Shown one piece after another: positions 13,485-34,263 of a DNA stretch of 64,000 nt. Position 1 is the stretch's first letter, and every line of letters begins with the position of its first letter. The notes beneath the pieces were generated by a model. That model did no database searches, was not told the origin of the DNA, and worked only from the letters and a program-made list of their open reading frames with translations. The position numbers were made by a program, and so were the translations under genes. The DNA is from Hormiphora californensis (lineage: Eukaryota; Ctenophora; Tentaculata; Cydippida; Pleurobrachiidae), in the NCBI GenBank assembly GCA_020137815.1, contig CM035360.1, positions 1,454,077-1,518,076 on the forward strand, given 5' to 3'.

Positions 13485-14077
13485 TCCTTTGTCGCATCCT
13501 TTAAACATTATCAAAAGTATTGAATATAATACAATTTTCATAAGACCCGAAGTCCGAACACACATCACACTGACCGCTGACGTTTTGTAGCGAAGACTTT
13601 GGCAAACGTTGCTGGCCCCCAGCGGGATAAGGCAGCGCTTTTCAGGCGAAGACTAAAAAATTCTGAAAATTTCTGAAACGGGAGCCCAATTTTATTCCTG
13701 AAATTCCTGAAAATTTTGGATAAATTTGCGCGCGTGTGTGTGTTGACGCCGCGCAACTTCATAATTCGATTTGCGCGTGACAAAAATTTGGCCTATCTCG
13801 ATGGGACCGTTTTTTGGCAGAAATTTGGATCTTTATTTGGATGGTAATATACACAATTAATTAAACGCCCATCCTTTGGTTCAAATTAACTCTTAGAGTC
13901 ATAAAATAAACATTGTTCAAAAAAATTCAAAATAACTTTGCGCTCGAAACAAAATCAAAACTCATTACGTCATCAACTGTCATTTAGTTACAAATTTCTC
14001 AACAATTGTTTGTTATCATCTCTCAGAGCTTCGCCGTTAAACTTATTAAGTAAGCCAATAATTATTTACAGACAGAT

Positions 14078-15316
14078 ATGAATCAGAATACTGAAATGGC
14101 CCCTATTGCTACTGGGAACCCCATTCCCACTCCAACTTCAGCCCCCACTCCCAGTCAAACTCAAAGTCAAATTTCAACTCAAAACTTTAATTCTCTTGAC
14201 GAGGACTCTGTTTCTAATCTATGGCAACATTATATTTCATCATTTGGCTTCCTTCAATCACAAACGAGCGAAAGAGACAGTCAAGACGGAGCACAGACAT
14301 TTCAAAGTCTACAAGGTATGACAGCAAAGGATGTCAATGGTGCAAATGCGTGTCCCGGTGCAATGCAGGCTACCGATTCGTATCTCAACTTTACACTAAA
14401 CAAAACATGGGAACCAAAAGAGATGACAAGGCACACCCTTTTGCCGCTTGCGCCTACAATGCCACGACGGAACTACCAATACAATCCAAACTCCTCGATA
14501 ACCCGTGTCAAAGGATCTCTAAGTTGGGACGGATATTTGCCGCCAAGAACCCACGAAACGGGCGAGTTCAGCCGGAAGGTTTTCCTTGGAGGCGTCCCCT
14601 GGGATGTTACAGAAATACACCTCCAACAAACATTCGGCCGGTACGGTGACTTCAAAGTGGAATGGCCGAGTAACTTCAACGCCAAACGGAACACAACCAA
14701 GAGTTTCCTATACCTGATCTTCTCCAATCTTTCCTCCATTCCCTTGCTCCTGAATGACTGTGCTGTCGAGCAACATGGCGGGTCGGTCACCTACACGATG
14801 GGATTGTTGTGTGACCTCATGAGCAGACCCGTCCAATTAATACCCTGGTTTGTGGAGGATAATGCCGTACTGTACAAGGACCAGGATAGGGTGAACAGCA
14901 AGTTGACTGTGTTTGTTGGAGCTCTCCACGGGCGACTCTACGCACACGCTCTGGCTCATATTTTTGAGGAAGTTTTTGGTAACGTGGCTTATGTACAGAT
15001 TGATACTGACAGATACAAATACCCCATTGGCTCAGGAAGGGTGACATTCGCTACATTTGATTCGTATCGGGCGGCAATCGAAGAGAATTATCTGACAATC
15101 GTGGCACCAAAATTCTCCAAAAGGATTCAAATTGAGCCGTATATTGAGGATATTCCTTGTGGGATGTGCCGCCTAGTATCAGCACCGAACTTCTGCAAGA
15201 GTAGACTGTGCTTTGACTACTTCTGTGACAATTGCTGGGGATGGCAGCATTCAATTAAGGAGCTGAGGAGTCACCAGCCGGTGAAAAGGAATAGGAAGGC
15301 TGATGGACGATTCTAG
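14078..15316 (+). CDS. CPEB1: CPEB1-like RNA-binding protein, single exon
   Basis: Cytoplasmic polyadenylation element-binding protein of the CPEB1 type: binds U-rich elements in mRNA 3' UTRs and controls poly(A) tail length and translation. 412 aa. Residues 1-165 are a low-complexity Pro/Thr/Gln/Ser N-terminus. RRM1 is about 166-260 (KVFLGGVPWDVTE; VQLIPWFVEDN at its end), RRM2 about 275-355 (LTVFVGALHGRLYAHALA, IDTDRYKYPIGSGRVTF). The C-terminal ZZ-type zinc module keeps all eight ligands: C361, C364, C373, C378, C383, C386, H391, H399. The whole reading frame is intronless although neighbouring genes are intron-rich, so a retrocopy is possible; the intact RNA-binding half argues that it is functional. 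A TTTACAG just before the ATG could be a 5' UTR acceptor. It converges with the SLC37A4-like gene 177 bases away. Confidence 0.95.
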   Translation: MNQNTEMAPIATGNPIPTPTSAPTPSQTQSQISTQNFNSLDEDSVSNLWQHYISSFGFLQSQTSERDSQDGAQTFQSLQGMTAKDVNGANACPGAMQATDSYLNFTLNKTWEPKEMTRHTLLPLAPTMPRRNYQYNPNSSITRVKGSLSWDGYLPPRTHETGEFSRKVFLGGVPWDVTEIHLQQTFGRYGDFKVEWPSNFNAKRNTTKSFLYLIFSNLSSIPLLLNDCAVEQHGGSVTYTMGLLCDLMSRPVQLIPWFVEDNAVLYKDQDRVNSKLTVFVGALHGRLYAHALAHIFEEVFGNVAYVQIDTDRYKYPIGSGRVTFATFDSYRAAIEENYLTIVAPKFSKRIQIEPYIEDIPCGMCRLVSAPNFCKSRLCFDYFCDNCWGWQHSIKELRSHQPVKRNRKADGRF

Positions 15317-15493
15317 GGTGATCTCTCTTTTATCTAAATTATCTAAATTAATTTTAATGTAAGATGTAAATTATCTAAATATTACTTTTACTGTAACTTG
15401 TAAATAACCTAAGTTTTATTATGTTGTGTTCTTTCAGTTTCATATTGTTTTTCAATTTCTTTTCTTAAGACACTCGTTTCAATTTGACCAAAA

Positions 15494-18400
15494 CTAATCC
15501 GTCTTCTTCTCGGCCTTGTACCTCCCATCGCACCGTACCATGACCACTAGTAGTCCCAATACAAAGGGAGAGGATGCGGTGATGAGTCCCACCCAGTCAC
15601 CCTGATACTGTGAGAGTGGTGCCCCAGCCAACACTCCCCCGATCTGTGACGTCATTATCATAGCCATCAGAGGCATCCAACTGAACTCTGCTGGAGCAAA
15701 CTCCCTGATAATCAAACCGCTCATGGCAGTGAAACCATACATTCCAAACCCATACGCAAACACCATCGGCTGGCATGCAGCATACGAGTCACCAAGAATT
15801 TTAATTCCCGCTGCAGCGACACAACCCAACGTCACAAAAACCATCCCGGTTATAGCTCGACCATTATTCCGAGAATTGAGGTGTGAGTTAGTTATGAAAT
15901 CTGCAACGAAACCACTCGCGGTCTGGCCCACAAACCCGCCCAACTCGTAACTACTCATCAGCAGCCCTGCGGCAAGGGGAGAGTCAATGTTGAGCCGGGA
16001 TAAAAAGTAAAGTTGACCCCAAGTGCTCATGGCCATAATTGAGAAAGTGATGAAGAACTTGACAGCACAGTGACAGATAATTAGAGGTTGGATTAGGATG
16101 GCCCATGGCCAGGGCTGGGAGGTCGAGGATTTTTCTTCAGAGCTCTTGTTTTGCGTGTTAGGTACCACTACCAGGACGATTATACCTGGAGGAATAGATG
16201 GGGATGGTTAGGTTGGGAATTGGATATAACATCAAACCCCAGTTCCCACTTACACCACCTAACCACCTTCCCACTTACACCACCTAACCAACCAATTTGA
16301 AAATGTGGTTCCCATGATAATATGATTCCCAAATGACAAAGAGAAAAAGAAAGAGAGATGTGGGTTCTTGGAATCTATGAAAATCCTATGAAACTACAGA
16401 TTTTGATAGCTGTTTGAAAGAACGACTTCCCATCCTCCTTTGCATGTGAATACCAAGAATTCTTAGTATGACTTTACCGAACGCTGAATTCTTAGAACAA
16501 CTGAGAACGATGAGAATCGAATGATTTCTTAGGCCGGAAAAAACCCCATCGGATATGGACAAGAAGAGAAGCGGGTTTTTACTTCAAAGAACACGGAAAT
16601 AACAGTAACACTGGGAAAATAGAAATGTTCATGGTAATTATGATGGCGAGTCTTTACCCTGTGTTATGCACAAACACAACAACTAATCCTAAATTATATT
16701 CCAAACACGTCAGATAGAAGTTCACGACTCCAAACATCTCTCCGATTCTAAGAATCGATTCACATTATGTCTCTTTTTGTCTGAGCTAGAGGGGCTTTCC
16801 TCCACGATGATATTCGCACACAAAGATGTAGGGTACACCATTATCTATCCCTCAGCTCCAGTCTAATAGGCTGGCTTGTTCCCCTATCGGCTGATGTCCG
16901 TTCCTTCTTCGTTTCACCCTTCTGTACCCGACAAAACCAACCACCCCAACAACACCCACTACCGCCACCACAACTAGCACATATAGTGGGAGGAGACTAG
17001 AGGAGCTCTGTTGACCAACTGTACCTCCCTGGTCGGGTAATGGCTTGTTTTGTGAAGGAGCAGCCCCAATGAGAGGCTGGTGTTCCAAAATACCAGCTAC
17101 CAAATCTACCCCTAGTTTAACAACCTGTGTTTCACTATCGGTAGGTTCTAATTGGGTTGATCCATCCGCCTCATCTGAAATCCCACTAGGAATGTCCTCG
17201 CCGGCTGCAGGAACAGCTTCACTAGATTCATCTTCTAACTCTTCATCAGTAGTTTTATCATCAACCTCCCCGACTTCATCACTAGGTAAAGATGAGCAGA
17301 TACAGTCACCTCCACCACAGCAGACATAGGCAGAACCTGATTCGGAGAAATCAGCAACACTTCTCAAAACTCCACTAGTGTTGTAGTATTCAATAAACGT
17401 CGCCCTGGTTTCCTCAAACAACCGGAGTTTAAAAGACGTGTAACTATAGTTACCAAACTCCGCGGCATCTTCTCTTAAATCAAACGCTAGTGGGAGTTCA
17501 TGTTCAGCTGTTGCTGTGTCGAGATTGGTGATATTAGAATTACACGCTTCTGATCCGGTAGTTCTCCAGTATACTTTCTCATTTCCTTTTCTTATCACAT
17601 TCACCTCTGTGGAACCCTCCTCGAAAAACACCATGGAGTCCCACCGCTCATCATTCGGATCGGCCGGTTGTTTCTGATGGTCATCCCAATCACTCACCAT
17701 GCTCCTTCCATCAAATAGCCGGTCTGTTGGGAGGGTGATATTGACCAGCTCTGCAATAGTTGGTAGGATATCCAGCACAGACCGAGGATTCCTGGAGGTC
17801 GTTCCCTTGGTGACCCAGTTGTGATAGACAATCCCAAACGGTACCCTAACCCCACCCTCCCAGGTCGTCCCAGCAGTCCCGGCAGTCCCTGGGAAGTTTG
17901 TCGTCTGCCAGAGTCCCTGAAAAGGTCCAACCTTGCCCCCTCGCTGACACATACTGGCCACTGGTGCCCGTTTAGATGTAACCACTCGCAGAGTGTTGTA
18001 CTTGAGGTTGTTGTCCACCAGGATATCCTGGACCTTTCCCACCATCTCGTCGAGATTACCCAGGAGCATCTCACGTGTGGGGATATCGGTGTTAATCTTG
18101 GGGTGGTTAACAGCAAGGTGGGAGATAACGGCAAAGAAAGGTTGGTCATTCTCCAGTGAATCTTCAACAAAACCCCTCAGTTTCCCAGACATGACATTGT
18201 TACTAAAGTTTGTAAATGTTGCCGGTTGTTGGACGACCTTCCCATTCTCAAAAAGTGGCAGACCTGTGGGTTTTTGGCAGGTGTACTCCAACAGGTCAGG
18301 GTTATCAGCGACAACACAGGAGTTACCCCGAGAGTAGGGTGCCCCGTAGAAGTAATCAAACCCCCGGTCGGTCGGGAGGTACCCCTCGGTGTGCCCCAGA

Positions 18401-20318
18401 TCCCAAACCCCAAAATATCCGGTACTGTACCCCGCGTCTTTGAGATAATCAGCCATTGTTAGCTCAGTTTGGGGTAAACCAGCCAGGCTGCCCCCGCCAA
18501 ACCACTTGGTTACCCCAGTCCAGGGTGCGGCCCTGCCTGTCAGTAGAGCGGCCACAGTAGAACTTGGGTTGGTGCCAGATACGTAGAAATCCTGGTAGTT
18601 CATTCCCAGGCCCACCTGGTAGTCAATGTTTGGGGTGGAGGATGTGTAGTGGTTATTAGCTCCAATATCACCCCAGCCCACCATGTGGCCCATGATGATT
18701 ATTATATTGGGAGGGGGAGCAGCGAGGGAGAGGGCTGCCAGGGCTGCTAGGAGAATTATCGGAGAGAAGAACGACATGACGCTATAGGGAGTAATAGTTG
18801 TAACACTATTTAGATGGTAAATTACGACACAACCAACCATTAGGGAGTAAAGACACGGGTAGCAGAGTGGCTGTTTAAACAACTGACAGCAACAGAACGC
18901 AAACAAACCAGAAGTGAAGATCGGGGCCGGAGGGTTATTAATCGCAAACAATGTTTGTTTTAGTGGGAGAGAGTTAGCTAGGATTTGGATTATTCCAGGT
19001 AGAAATCGGACTACTAGGTAAAGAGAGCTATGTGATTCTTAGAAATATGACATTTAGTTATCCCGGGGGACTGGGGAGAGAGAGGGAGAGAGAAGCTGAT
19101 TGGTACCAAACATAATCAGGTTTACATTTTCTAGGAAGTGATTTGAGAATGTTGCTGGGAACTATCTTCTTATTTTTCACTTCACCGCATCCATAGTTTT
19201 GCTTGAAGCTTAGTTTTGGGCTGCCATGCAAAACATGAATTCCCCGCACCCCTTGCTGGGAACGGTCTTTTTGAATTTTCTATTTCCAGAATCCAGGGTA
19301 AGAAGTACAGACTACGGAGAAGAATAACACTATCGAGTTTTCTTTTTAGGACCAAAAGAATATACACAGTACTTGGAAAAGGGAAGAGGTGAATCATTTG
19401 ATTGTGGATTTAACCCCAGTGTCACAAGTGAAAACTATTTCAAAAAGAAAGCCCCCAGATGATATGAAGTAACCATGGTAACCACAGTAACCTAATGATA
19501 ACTACAGTAACCTAATGGTAACCATGGTAACCCAATGTTAACTCACTTGTAACAATGTTGGCCACTCCAATCACGCAGAAAGTCTGGTCCCAGGAGAGAG
19601 TGACAGCGAGGCCCTCCACAATAACAGGCACCAGAGTAGAACCAACGTTCATGCTACTGGAGCAGAGAGACCAAACCTTGCCTCGGCTGCTCGTGGGAAA
19701 TTCCGAGATACAGAGACAGGCAATGGGTGCCCAAATCATGCCACATACCGCGCCGTTAACTGCCCATAACCACCAGAGGGATTCGAGGCTCTGGAGAAGT
19801 CCTGCACAGGGGGGGGGGGTTATTGTTGTTTGGTGAGTTGGTAACGGACAACCACTAAATTCAACACCCACTAAACTAATTTTAACAAGAATTAGAAAGA
19901 TGGCCCTATTGTTTTGATCTTCTACAACTTCGAACATCATAAAGTGACTAAAGTGAGTGACTATCTTACCTGCAGCTAAGGATAAGATTCCTGTTGCGAG
20001 GACTCCAAAAAACAGGACTAGTCGAGGTTGTATCTTTGCCGTAACGATGTTTGACTAAAAAGTGAGAGGAAGTGTAACCGAATAAATATTGAATGAAAAG
20101 CATTTAAAATTACAGCATATAAACTCTATGTTGAAACTTACCAGTGGTTTACAAACGCCATAGGTAACCGCAAAGGCGCTGGTAGCGAGGCCAAGTTCAG
20201 TCGCCCCGAATCTCTCAGTAGGTAGATGTGGGGTGAGAAATATGAGGCTCTTTCGGGAGACATAGGACAGGAAATAAGTGAAGAAAAGGACGGCCAAAAG
20301 GACTACCCGTGTACTCAT
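15494..20318 (-). CDS. SLC37A4: SLC37A4-type glucose-6-phosphate translocase
   Basis: Major-facilitator organophosphate:phosphate antiporter that brings glucose-6-phosphate into the ER for hydrolysis. Exons: 20318-20142, 20054-19970, 19801-19547, 16185-15494. Phases agree and the sum is 1,209 bases, giving 402 aa (human about 429). Recognisable segments are TYFLSYVSRKSLIFLTPHLP in the first helix region, WLWAVNGAVCGMIWAP, STWGQLYFLSRLN and SSYELGGFVGQTASGFVADF. The C-terminus ends KKTD, a KKXX ER-retrieval signal like the KKAE end of human SLC37A4, which supports an ER location. Intron 3 (about 3.36 kb) contains the complete sulfatase-like gene on the same strand. Sites of the form GTAACC-AT-GGTAAC lie near 19470-19540 in that intron. 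Confidence 0.9.
16852..18777 (-). CDS. Membrane-anchored sulfatase-fold pseudoenzyme
   Basis: A 641-aa single-exon protein of the arylsulfatase fold with the active site erased. Start chosen at the Met that opens a signal peptide (FFSPIILLAALAALSLAA); 58 upstream codons are open but hydrophobic and Cys-rich. Scaffold motifs remain: PPNIIII, DFYVSG, AALLTGR (76-82), DRGFDYFYG, TTWEGGVRVPFG. Catalytic positions are replaced: the metal-binding Asp-Asp after the first strand is H31-M32; the formylglycine box CXPXR is lost (P71, V75 aligned to Cys and Arg); GKWHLG reads GVWDLG (124, 126); the DNG loop and the following Lys are absent. The C-terminus has an acidic stalk, one transmembrane helix (about 592-615), basic stop-transfer residues and a tail with EQASLL (633-638), a [DE]XXXL[LI] lysosomal/endosomal sorting signal. 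It lies wholly inside intron 3 of the SLC37A4-like gene, same strand. Role unknown; a carbohydrate-binding or scaffold receptor is conceivable. Confidence 0.9.
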   Translation of the reverse strand: MSFFSPIILLAALAALSLAAPPPNIIIIMGHMVGWGDIGANNHYTSSTPNIDYQVGLGMNYQDFYVSGTNPSSTVAALLTGRAAPWTGVTKWFGGGSLAGLPQTELTMADYLKDAGYSTGYFGVWDLGHTEGYLPTDRGFDYFYGAPYSRGNSCVVADNPDLLEYTCQKPTGLPLFENGKVVQQPATFTNFSNNVMSGKLRGFVEDSLENDQPFFAVISHLAVNHPKINTDIPTREMLLGNLDEMVGKVQDILVDNNLKYNTLRVVTSKRAPVASMCQRGGKVGPFQGLWQTTNFPGTAGTAGTTWEGGVRVPFGIVYHNWVTKGTTSRNPRSVLDILPTIAELVNITLPTDRLFDGRSMVSDWDDHQKQPADPNDERWDSMVFFEEGSTEVNVIRKGNEKVYWRTTGSEACNSNITNLDTATAEHELPLAFDLREDAAEFGNYSYTSFKLRLFEETRATFIEYYNTSGVLRSVADFSESGSAYVCCGGGDCICSSLPSDEVGEVDDKTTDEELEDESSEAVPAAGEDIPSGISDEADGSTQLEPTDSETQVVKLGVDLVAGILEHQPLIGAAPSQNKPLPDQGGTVGQQSSSSLLPLYVLVVVAVVGVVGVVGFVGYRRVKRRRNGHQPIGEQASLLDWS

Positions 20319-20535
20319 GTTATCATGCTAGTGTGTAGAAGAAATGTTTTAGTAGGTAGCTTGGTTACGAAGTCACCCCTGTTACAATATTGCATATAGT
20401 GGGCATTTGCAGAGGGGTAATTTCATTACCAAGTAGGTAGCTGTGTTGTAGCACAATCTTATTATCATGGACAATATCAAAGCAAATTAAAAAGGTCCAG
20501 TAATTGGTAATTGGTAATGTCAATAAATAATTAAA

Positions 20536-30240
<9,705 letters not shown>

Positions 30241-30765
30241 GACACAAAATACCAGAATTTAACAATCGGGTAATAAATTAGTAATCTTTGTACACAGGGA
30301 CAGACTCACAAAGTCAACACAGGCCAATATATAGATGCTGGCGTGTGCTACAGCGGTATTAGAAAACTTTAGTGGCAGGTAGATTATCTCCCAGCTACGT
30401 CTCTGATCACTCCCTGTGTCTCCTCTCTCTCTTTCTCACTGTTTCTCCCTCACTCTCCTTCCCCCCCTCTCTCTCTCTCGCTCCTTCCCCCTCACTCTCC
30501 TTCTCCTCTGTCGTGATATAGATAATCAGGTGCAGATGGTGGCCGACACACATATAATATTGGAAAGAAGGTGGGATGGCCTCTATCGCTCTGCCATGCT
30601 GCAATGTTTGATAGCAACGTCACCTACCAACCTTCCGATATATACTGCTATTGTTAACATTATAATTTTATGAAGCGTCCAGTTTACTGTCTTTCTTTCT
30701 GCTTTCACGCCCAACAAATCACAGGCGTGTCGTGGAGAAGAAAATAAAACCAACTTCACCCTTTC

Positions 30766-31813
30766 TCACGACTTGGCATCATCTTTAAAGTACTTGATAT
30801 AATCTGCTATGTGAGGCAGCGATTCAGCAGCCAGTTCCTCCCTTCCCCACATAGCCTTTAGCCGGTTTAAAGGTTTAACCGCCTCTGGATCCGTATAGCC
30901 CCGATATAGAGCAGCCACCTCGTCTAGCTTCTCCCTAAAACCATATTGGTGTGAGCAGAGGGATGTTAGCTTTGTTGGCCGAGTGGGGGTCAACAACTAG
31001 TGGTTTAAATGGGGGATATATAATGGGCCGGGGTTGGACATTCATACTAATTGACAGTACTTGGTGTTGCTAGATGCTACCTAACTAAATTATATGCAGA
31101 TGTACATTGTTCGATAAAGGAAATTGGGGTGTGGATGTGTGTGTACACTATGGTTAGACAATATACGGAAGTGTGACGTGGTACGTACTGGCTTGCACCT
31201 GTAGCGAGCAAGTGCTGGCGGATACGCAGATACTCCCGATGTTTAACACCTGAGGGGAGTAAAAGAGAGATTCATATAAAAGAATGGGAGAGAGAGAGGC
31301 GGAAGAACATCTCAAAAGTGAGAACACAGAGAGAAAACATCTCGCCCGCTGCATTCAGTACACCTGTCCCACATTCATTGGCTGAACGGTGTACCGGGCG
31401 CGCGCATCTGAACGCTGAACACCCCCAACTTTCGATACAATAAGGTTTCCGCGCGTTACTTACTGGTTCTGGTGTAAGATGAATAGAGCGAAATACCGGC
31501 TGCAAGGGGTATGAAACATAACGCCACCGAACCCCACTGAGAAGGGAGAGTGTGTGAATTAGAGAGAGAGAGAGAGAGAGAGAGTGTGTGTGTGAGAGAG
31601 AGAGTGTGTGTGTGAGAGCACATTGTTTCAGATGAAACAAAGAAAGATCAGAAATATAGGATCAGGGACACATTTTGTACGTACGAATTTGTATCCAGGT
31701 TTCTTGCCCCACCGTCCGACCCACTCCCACTCTTTACCAGTGGGGTGTGTATTCTCATTAACAGTCGTCCACCCGTGACTTCCCTGATAATCACGGACCC
31801 ATGGTATTCGCAT
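30766..31813 (-). CDS. Small single-pass membrane protein, 143 aa, unidentified
   Basis: Exons 31813-31685, 31536-31464, 31249-31189 and 30934-30766 join in phase (0, 1, 2) and total 432 bases including the stop. The first exon encodes a Trp-rich segment (MRIPWVRDYQGSHGWTT, KEWEWVGRWGKKPGYKF). The second encodes one membrane helix (WGSVALCFIPLAAGISLY). Exons 3 and 4 encode a basic then helical tail (VKHREYLRIRQHLLATG, EKLDEVAALYRGYTDPEAV, HIADYIKYFKDDAKS). Size and layout resemble small accessory subunits of mitochondrial respiratory complexes, but I cannot match it to one. It reads in the same direction as the 11-exon gene, 0.5 kb upstream of that gene's start. Confidence 0.75.
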
Positions 31814-32502
31814 CTTGATCCCTAGAATAAATGACGGATATAGGATAATGGGGCAATGTTGAAACTCTTTTGCGGTGAGACAGGTTCGAGCAAGACAAGG
31901 AGAAATGGGGTCATAGTTCAGTGATGTCTTATCAGATTGTTTCTTATCTGCAGTAGGTCGGTAACAAAGCAGAAAGCTGTGTCGCAATTAACTTGTTTTC
32001 AGTTTTGTGAGTTTATATTTGTCAGATGTCGGTCTGGAAAGATAAAAAATGCGGAGTTTTTGGGTTGTAAAAAATGAGGCAAATCCACGCACAAATACAA
32101 ACATGCCGTTTGAGAAACACATATCATACCAATTCTCTCTCACTCATTAATTTACTACAACTTTCAACTTCATGTTAGGTGTCTCTAATTTTTCAAAACC
32201 ACGAATATTTCCAGGGACAGTAATTAACCAGTAACACCCCGCTATCCTGTGCAAAAAAAACATAAACACACGAGTCATAAATATTAGAATATTTAATGTA
32301 CTAACATATTGGATATCAAAGATAAACTGAATGCACTCTTTTTGTTCTAGCTCCCTTACTTCCCTCTTCTCTATCTCATAGCACTATTTCTCTCTCTTTT
32401 TGATCGATCTTACAGCTTCTTGTTTCGAAAGAAAAACATCCAGCATCCAGCACTATCTGTTGTTTAGGGGAGAAGGAAGGAGCGTAGATGGGTGGGGTGT
32501 TT
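31814..32502. other. Intergenic spacer
   Basis: AT-rich sequence between the 3' end of calnexin and the start of the small membrane-protein gene. No exon or repeat was recognised; it must hold the promoter of the small gene and the calnexin 3' UTR. Confidence 0.5.
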
Positions 32503-34263
32503 CTAATCGGCTTTCCTCGTCCTTCGTTTCACAGGGTTTCTCCTCTCCTCCTCAGCCTCCTCTTCCTCAAGCCTCCTCTTCCTCAACCTCTGCATCTACC
32601 TCACCCTCCTCATCCTCTACAACCTCATCCTCTACAACCTCATCTTCATCTCCCTCCAGAGGTGGCATATCCTCATCATCAGCAGTGGGTTTATCAGTCT
32701 TCTTCGCCTCCCCAACCTCATCAACCTCACCATTTCCCCGGAAACAGGTGAGGTACAGGCCGAATGGGAAGATAATGGCAGCGACAACAGCAACCCAGAC
32801 CCATGGGTTCTCCTTAGCGTACACCAGGAAGTCCTGAAGGGCACCCTCACCCGACCCAGCCATCTGTTCTTTAAGGGCCTTCTTGTTCCAGCTGGCAGCC
32901 GCCCAATCATCAGCGGTAGACCTGCTATCAGTCAGGATAATGTTATCGAACATTATGTCCTTGCTCATGGTCCACAGCTCCAACCCAACAGCGGTGATGG
33001 ACATGAGGCTAGCGAAGGGAGTTTTATCCTCAAAGAATCCGGGGTTGGGGATCTTCCTGGGTGCCCAAACTCCGCTGTAGTTAGGGTTCTCAATCATGGG
33101 GGGAGCCCACCTGCCCTTGAAGGCGGGGTTAGGGATCTGGGGTCGGGTCCAGGGTCCACAGTTACCACTGGCACACTTGGGGTTCTCAATGGTTGGTGCC
33201 TCCCACTCTCCATCCTCTTCTGTGTCCCAATCCTCAGGTTGTGCAGCGGCGGGATCAGGAATCACCTCCGGCTCATTCTCCAGCCAATCCTCGGGCATAA
33301 CAGCTTCCTCATCGGCAATAAACTTGGGAGCCTCCTCATCCCAGTCTTCTGGTTTTGATGCCATGGGGTCGGGGATCTTCTCCTTGTCATCCCAGTCTTC
33401 AGGCTTGCTGTCAGAAGGATCGTCGATCTCAGAGGAGGGGTTAATGGAGGGAGTCATGTTCTCCAAGATGTTTCCTGAGTTGACGGTGCTCTGATCGACC
33501 AGCATCTCAAAGGAGCCGTCGTAATCGAGAACCAGGGTTACGAGATGAGACTTTCCATCGGAGAAAATCTCCTTGATGCTGCTGGATGCCTTGGCGTGTT
33601 TCTCCTCAACTTCACCGTTAACTGGGTTCTTGAAGTTTATGATAAAATGCAACTTAGAGTCAAGACCACATTTGTCAGGTCCGAACATGATGGAATATTG
33701 GGATTTATCATTGAATGCCTCCGGGGTGAACTCTTCCTCAGCCTCAGCGACCAGTTTCAGGTAAGAACCACCACACTCCATGGAGTCCTGGTATTTCACT
33801 TCGTATTGCACGACAAACGGCTTTTGTTCGCTGTGCAGGGCCGAGAAATCAACGGATTTTGGGAGTTTAGCTGAGATCGCGTGGTGCTTTGCCTTTGATT
33901 TCACTACCAGTCCAAGATCTTCAGGATTAGCTGAGTTTGCTTCAATGGCCCAGACTCCATCAAACTTGCTTCCGTCACCTGAAAGTAAATATATGCATAT
34001 TGAATAAGAAGTCATCCGTGATAAAAGCAGCGGTTACAATAGAATCAGAACAAACGTAGACGACAGACGACAAAGCAAAGCCTGCATTTATTTAACTTAC
34101 CCTTTGATGATGTTGATAGTTTCCAAGCGGCGCCAATAGCCTCGGTATTAGCAAAGGGGTCGGCGAAGAAAGCATCGCCACTTAAAGTGGGTAGGCTGAA
34201 TGGTTCCTCATTCTGGGCAACGGTTAGATAAACCACAAGAACAGCTACAAGACCCTGTAGCAT
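32503..34263 (-). CDS. CANX: Calnexin, with a +1 frame break near the C-terminus
   Basis: ER membrane lectin chaperone that binds monoglucosylated N-glycans. Exon 1 is 34263-34101 (signal peptide MLQGLVAVLVVYLTVAQ); exon 2 starts at 33978. The globular lectin part has YEVKYQDSMECGGSYLKL and YSIMFGPDKCG. The P-domain shows four type-1 motifs (SKPEDWDDKE, SKPEDWDEEA, MPEDWLENE, QPEDWDTEE) and four type-2 motifs (GEWEAPTIENP, GPWTRPQIPNP, GRWAPPMIENP, GVWAPRKIPNP); 4+4 marks calnexin, not calreticulin (3+3). The membrane helix is WVWVAVVAAIIFPFGLYLTC, followed by an acidic tail. The open frame stops at 32567 after EVEEEEA, without the basic end calnexins usually have. The +1 frame from there reads EEEEAEEERRNP and ends KRRTRKAD at 32503, which looks like the real C-terminus. 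One extra T in GCTTGAG would explain the break. Confidence 0.93.

Larger units (their letters stand above)
10648..14077. other. Intergenic region upstream of the Lst2-like gene and CPEB
   Basis: Holds GA-rich tracts at 10835-10935 and 11786-11870, a short perfect palindrome near 12407-12439, an X-box cluster near 12836-12891 and a foldback at 13246-13484. A motif near 13595-13640 (TTGGCAAACG...GGGATAAGGCAGC) recurs at 35125-35170, so it belongs to a dispersed repeat. No gene was recognised. Confidence 0.5.

Noticed and set aside
17694-18170. 158-aa minus-strand frame inside the sulfatase-like gene
   Set aside because: Other-frame shadow of the real coding sequence; no independent similarity.
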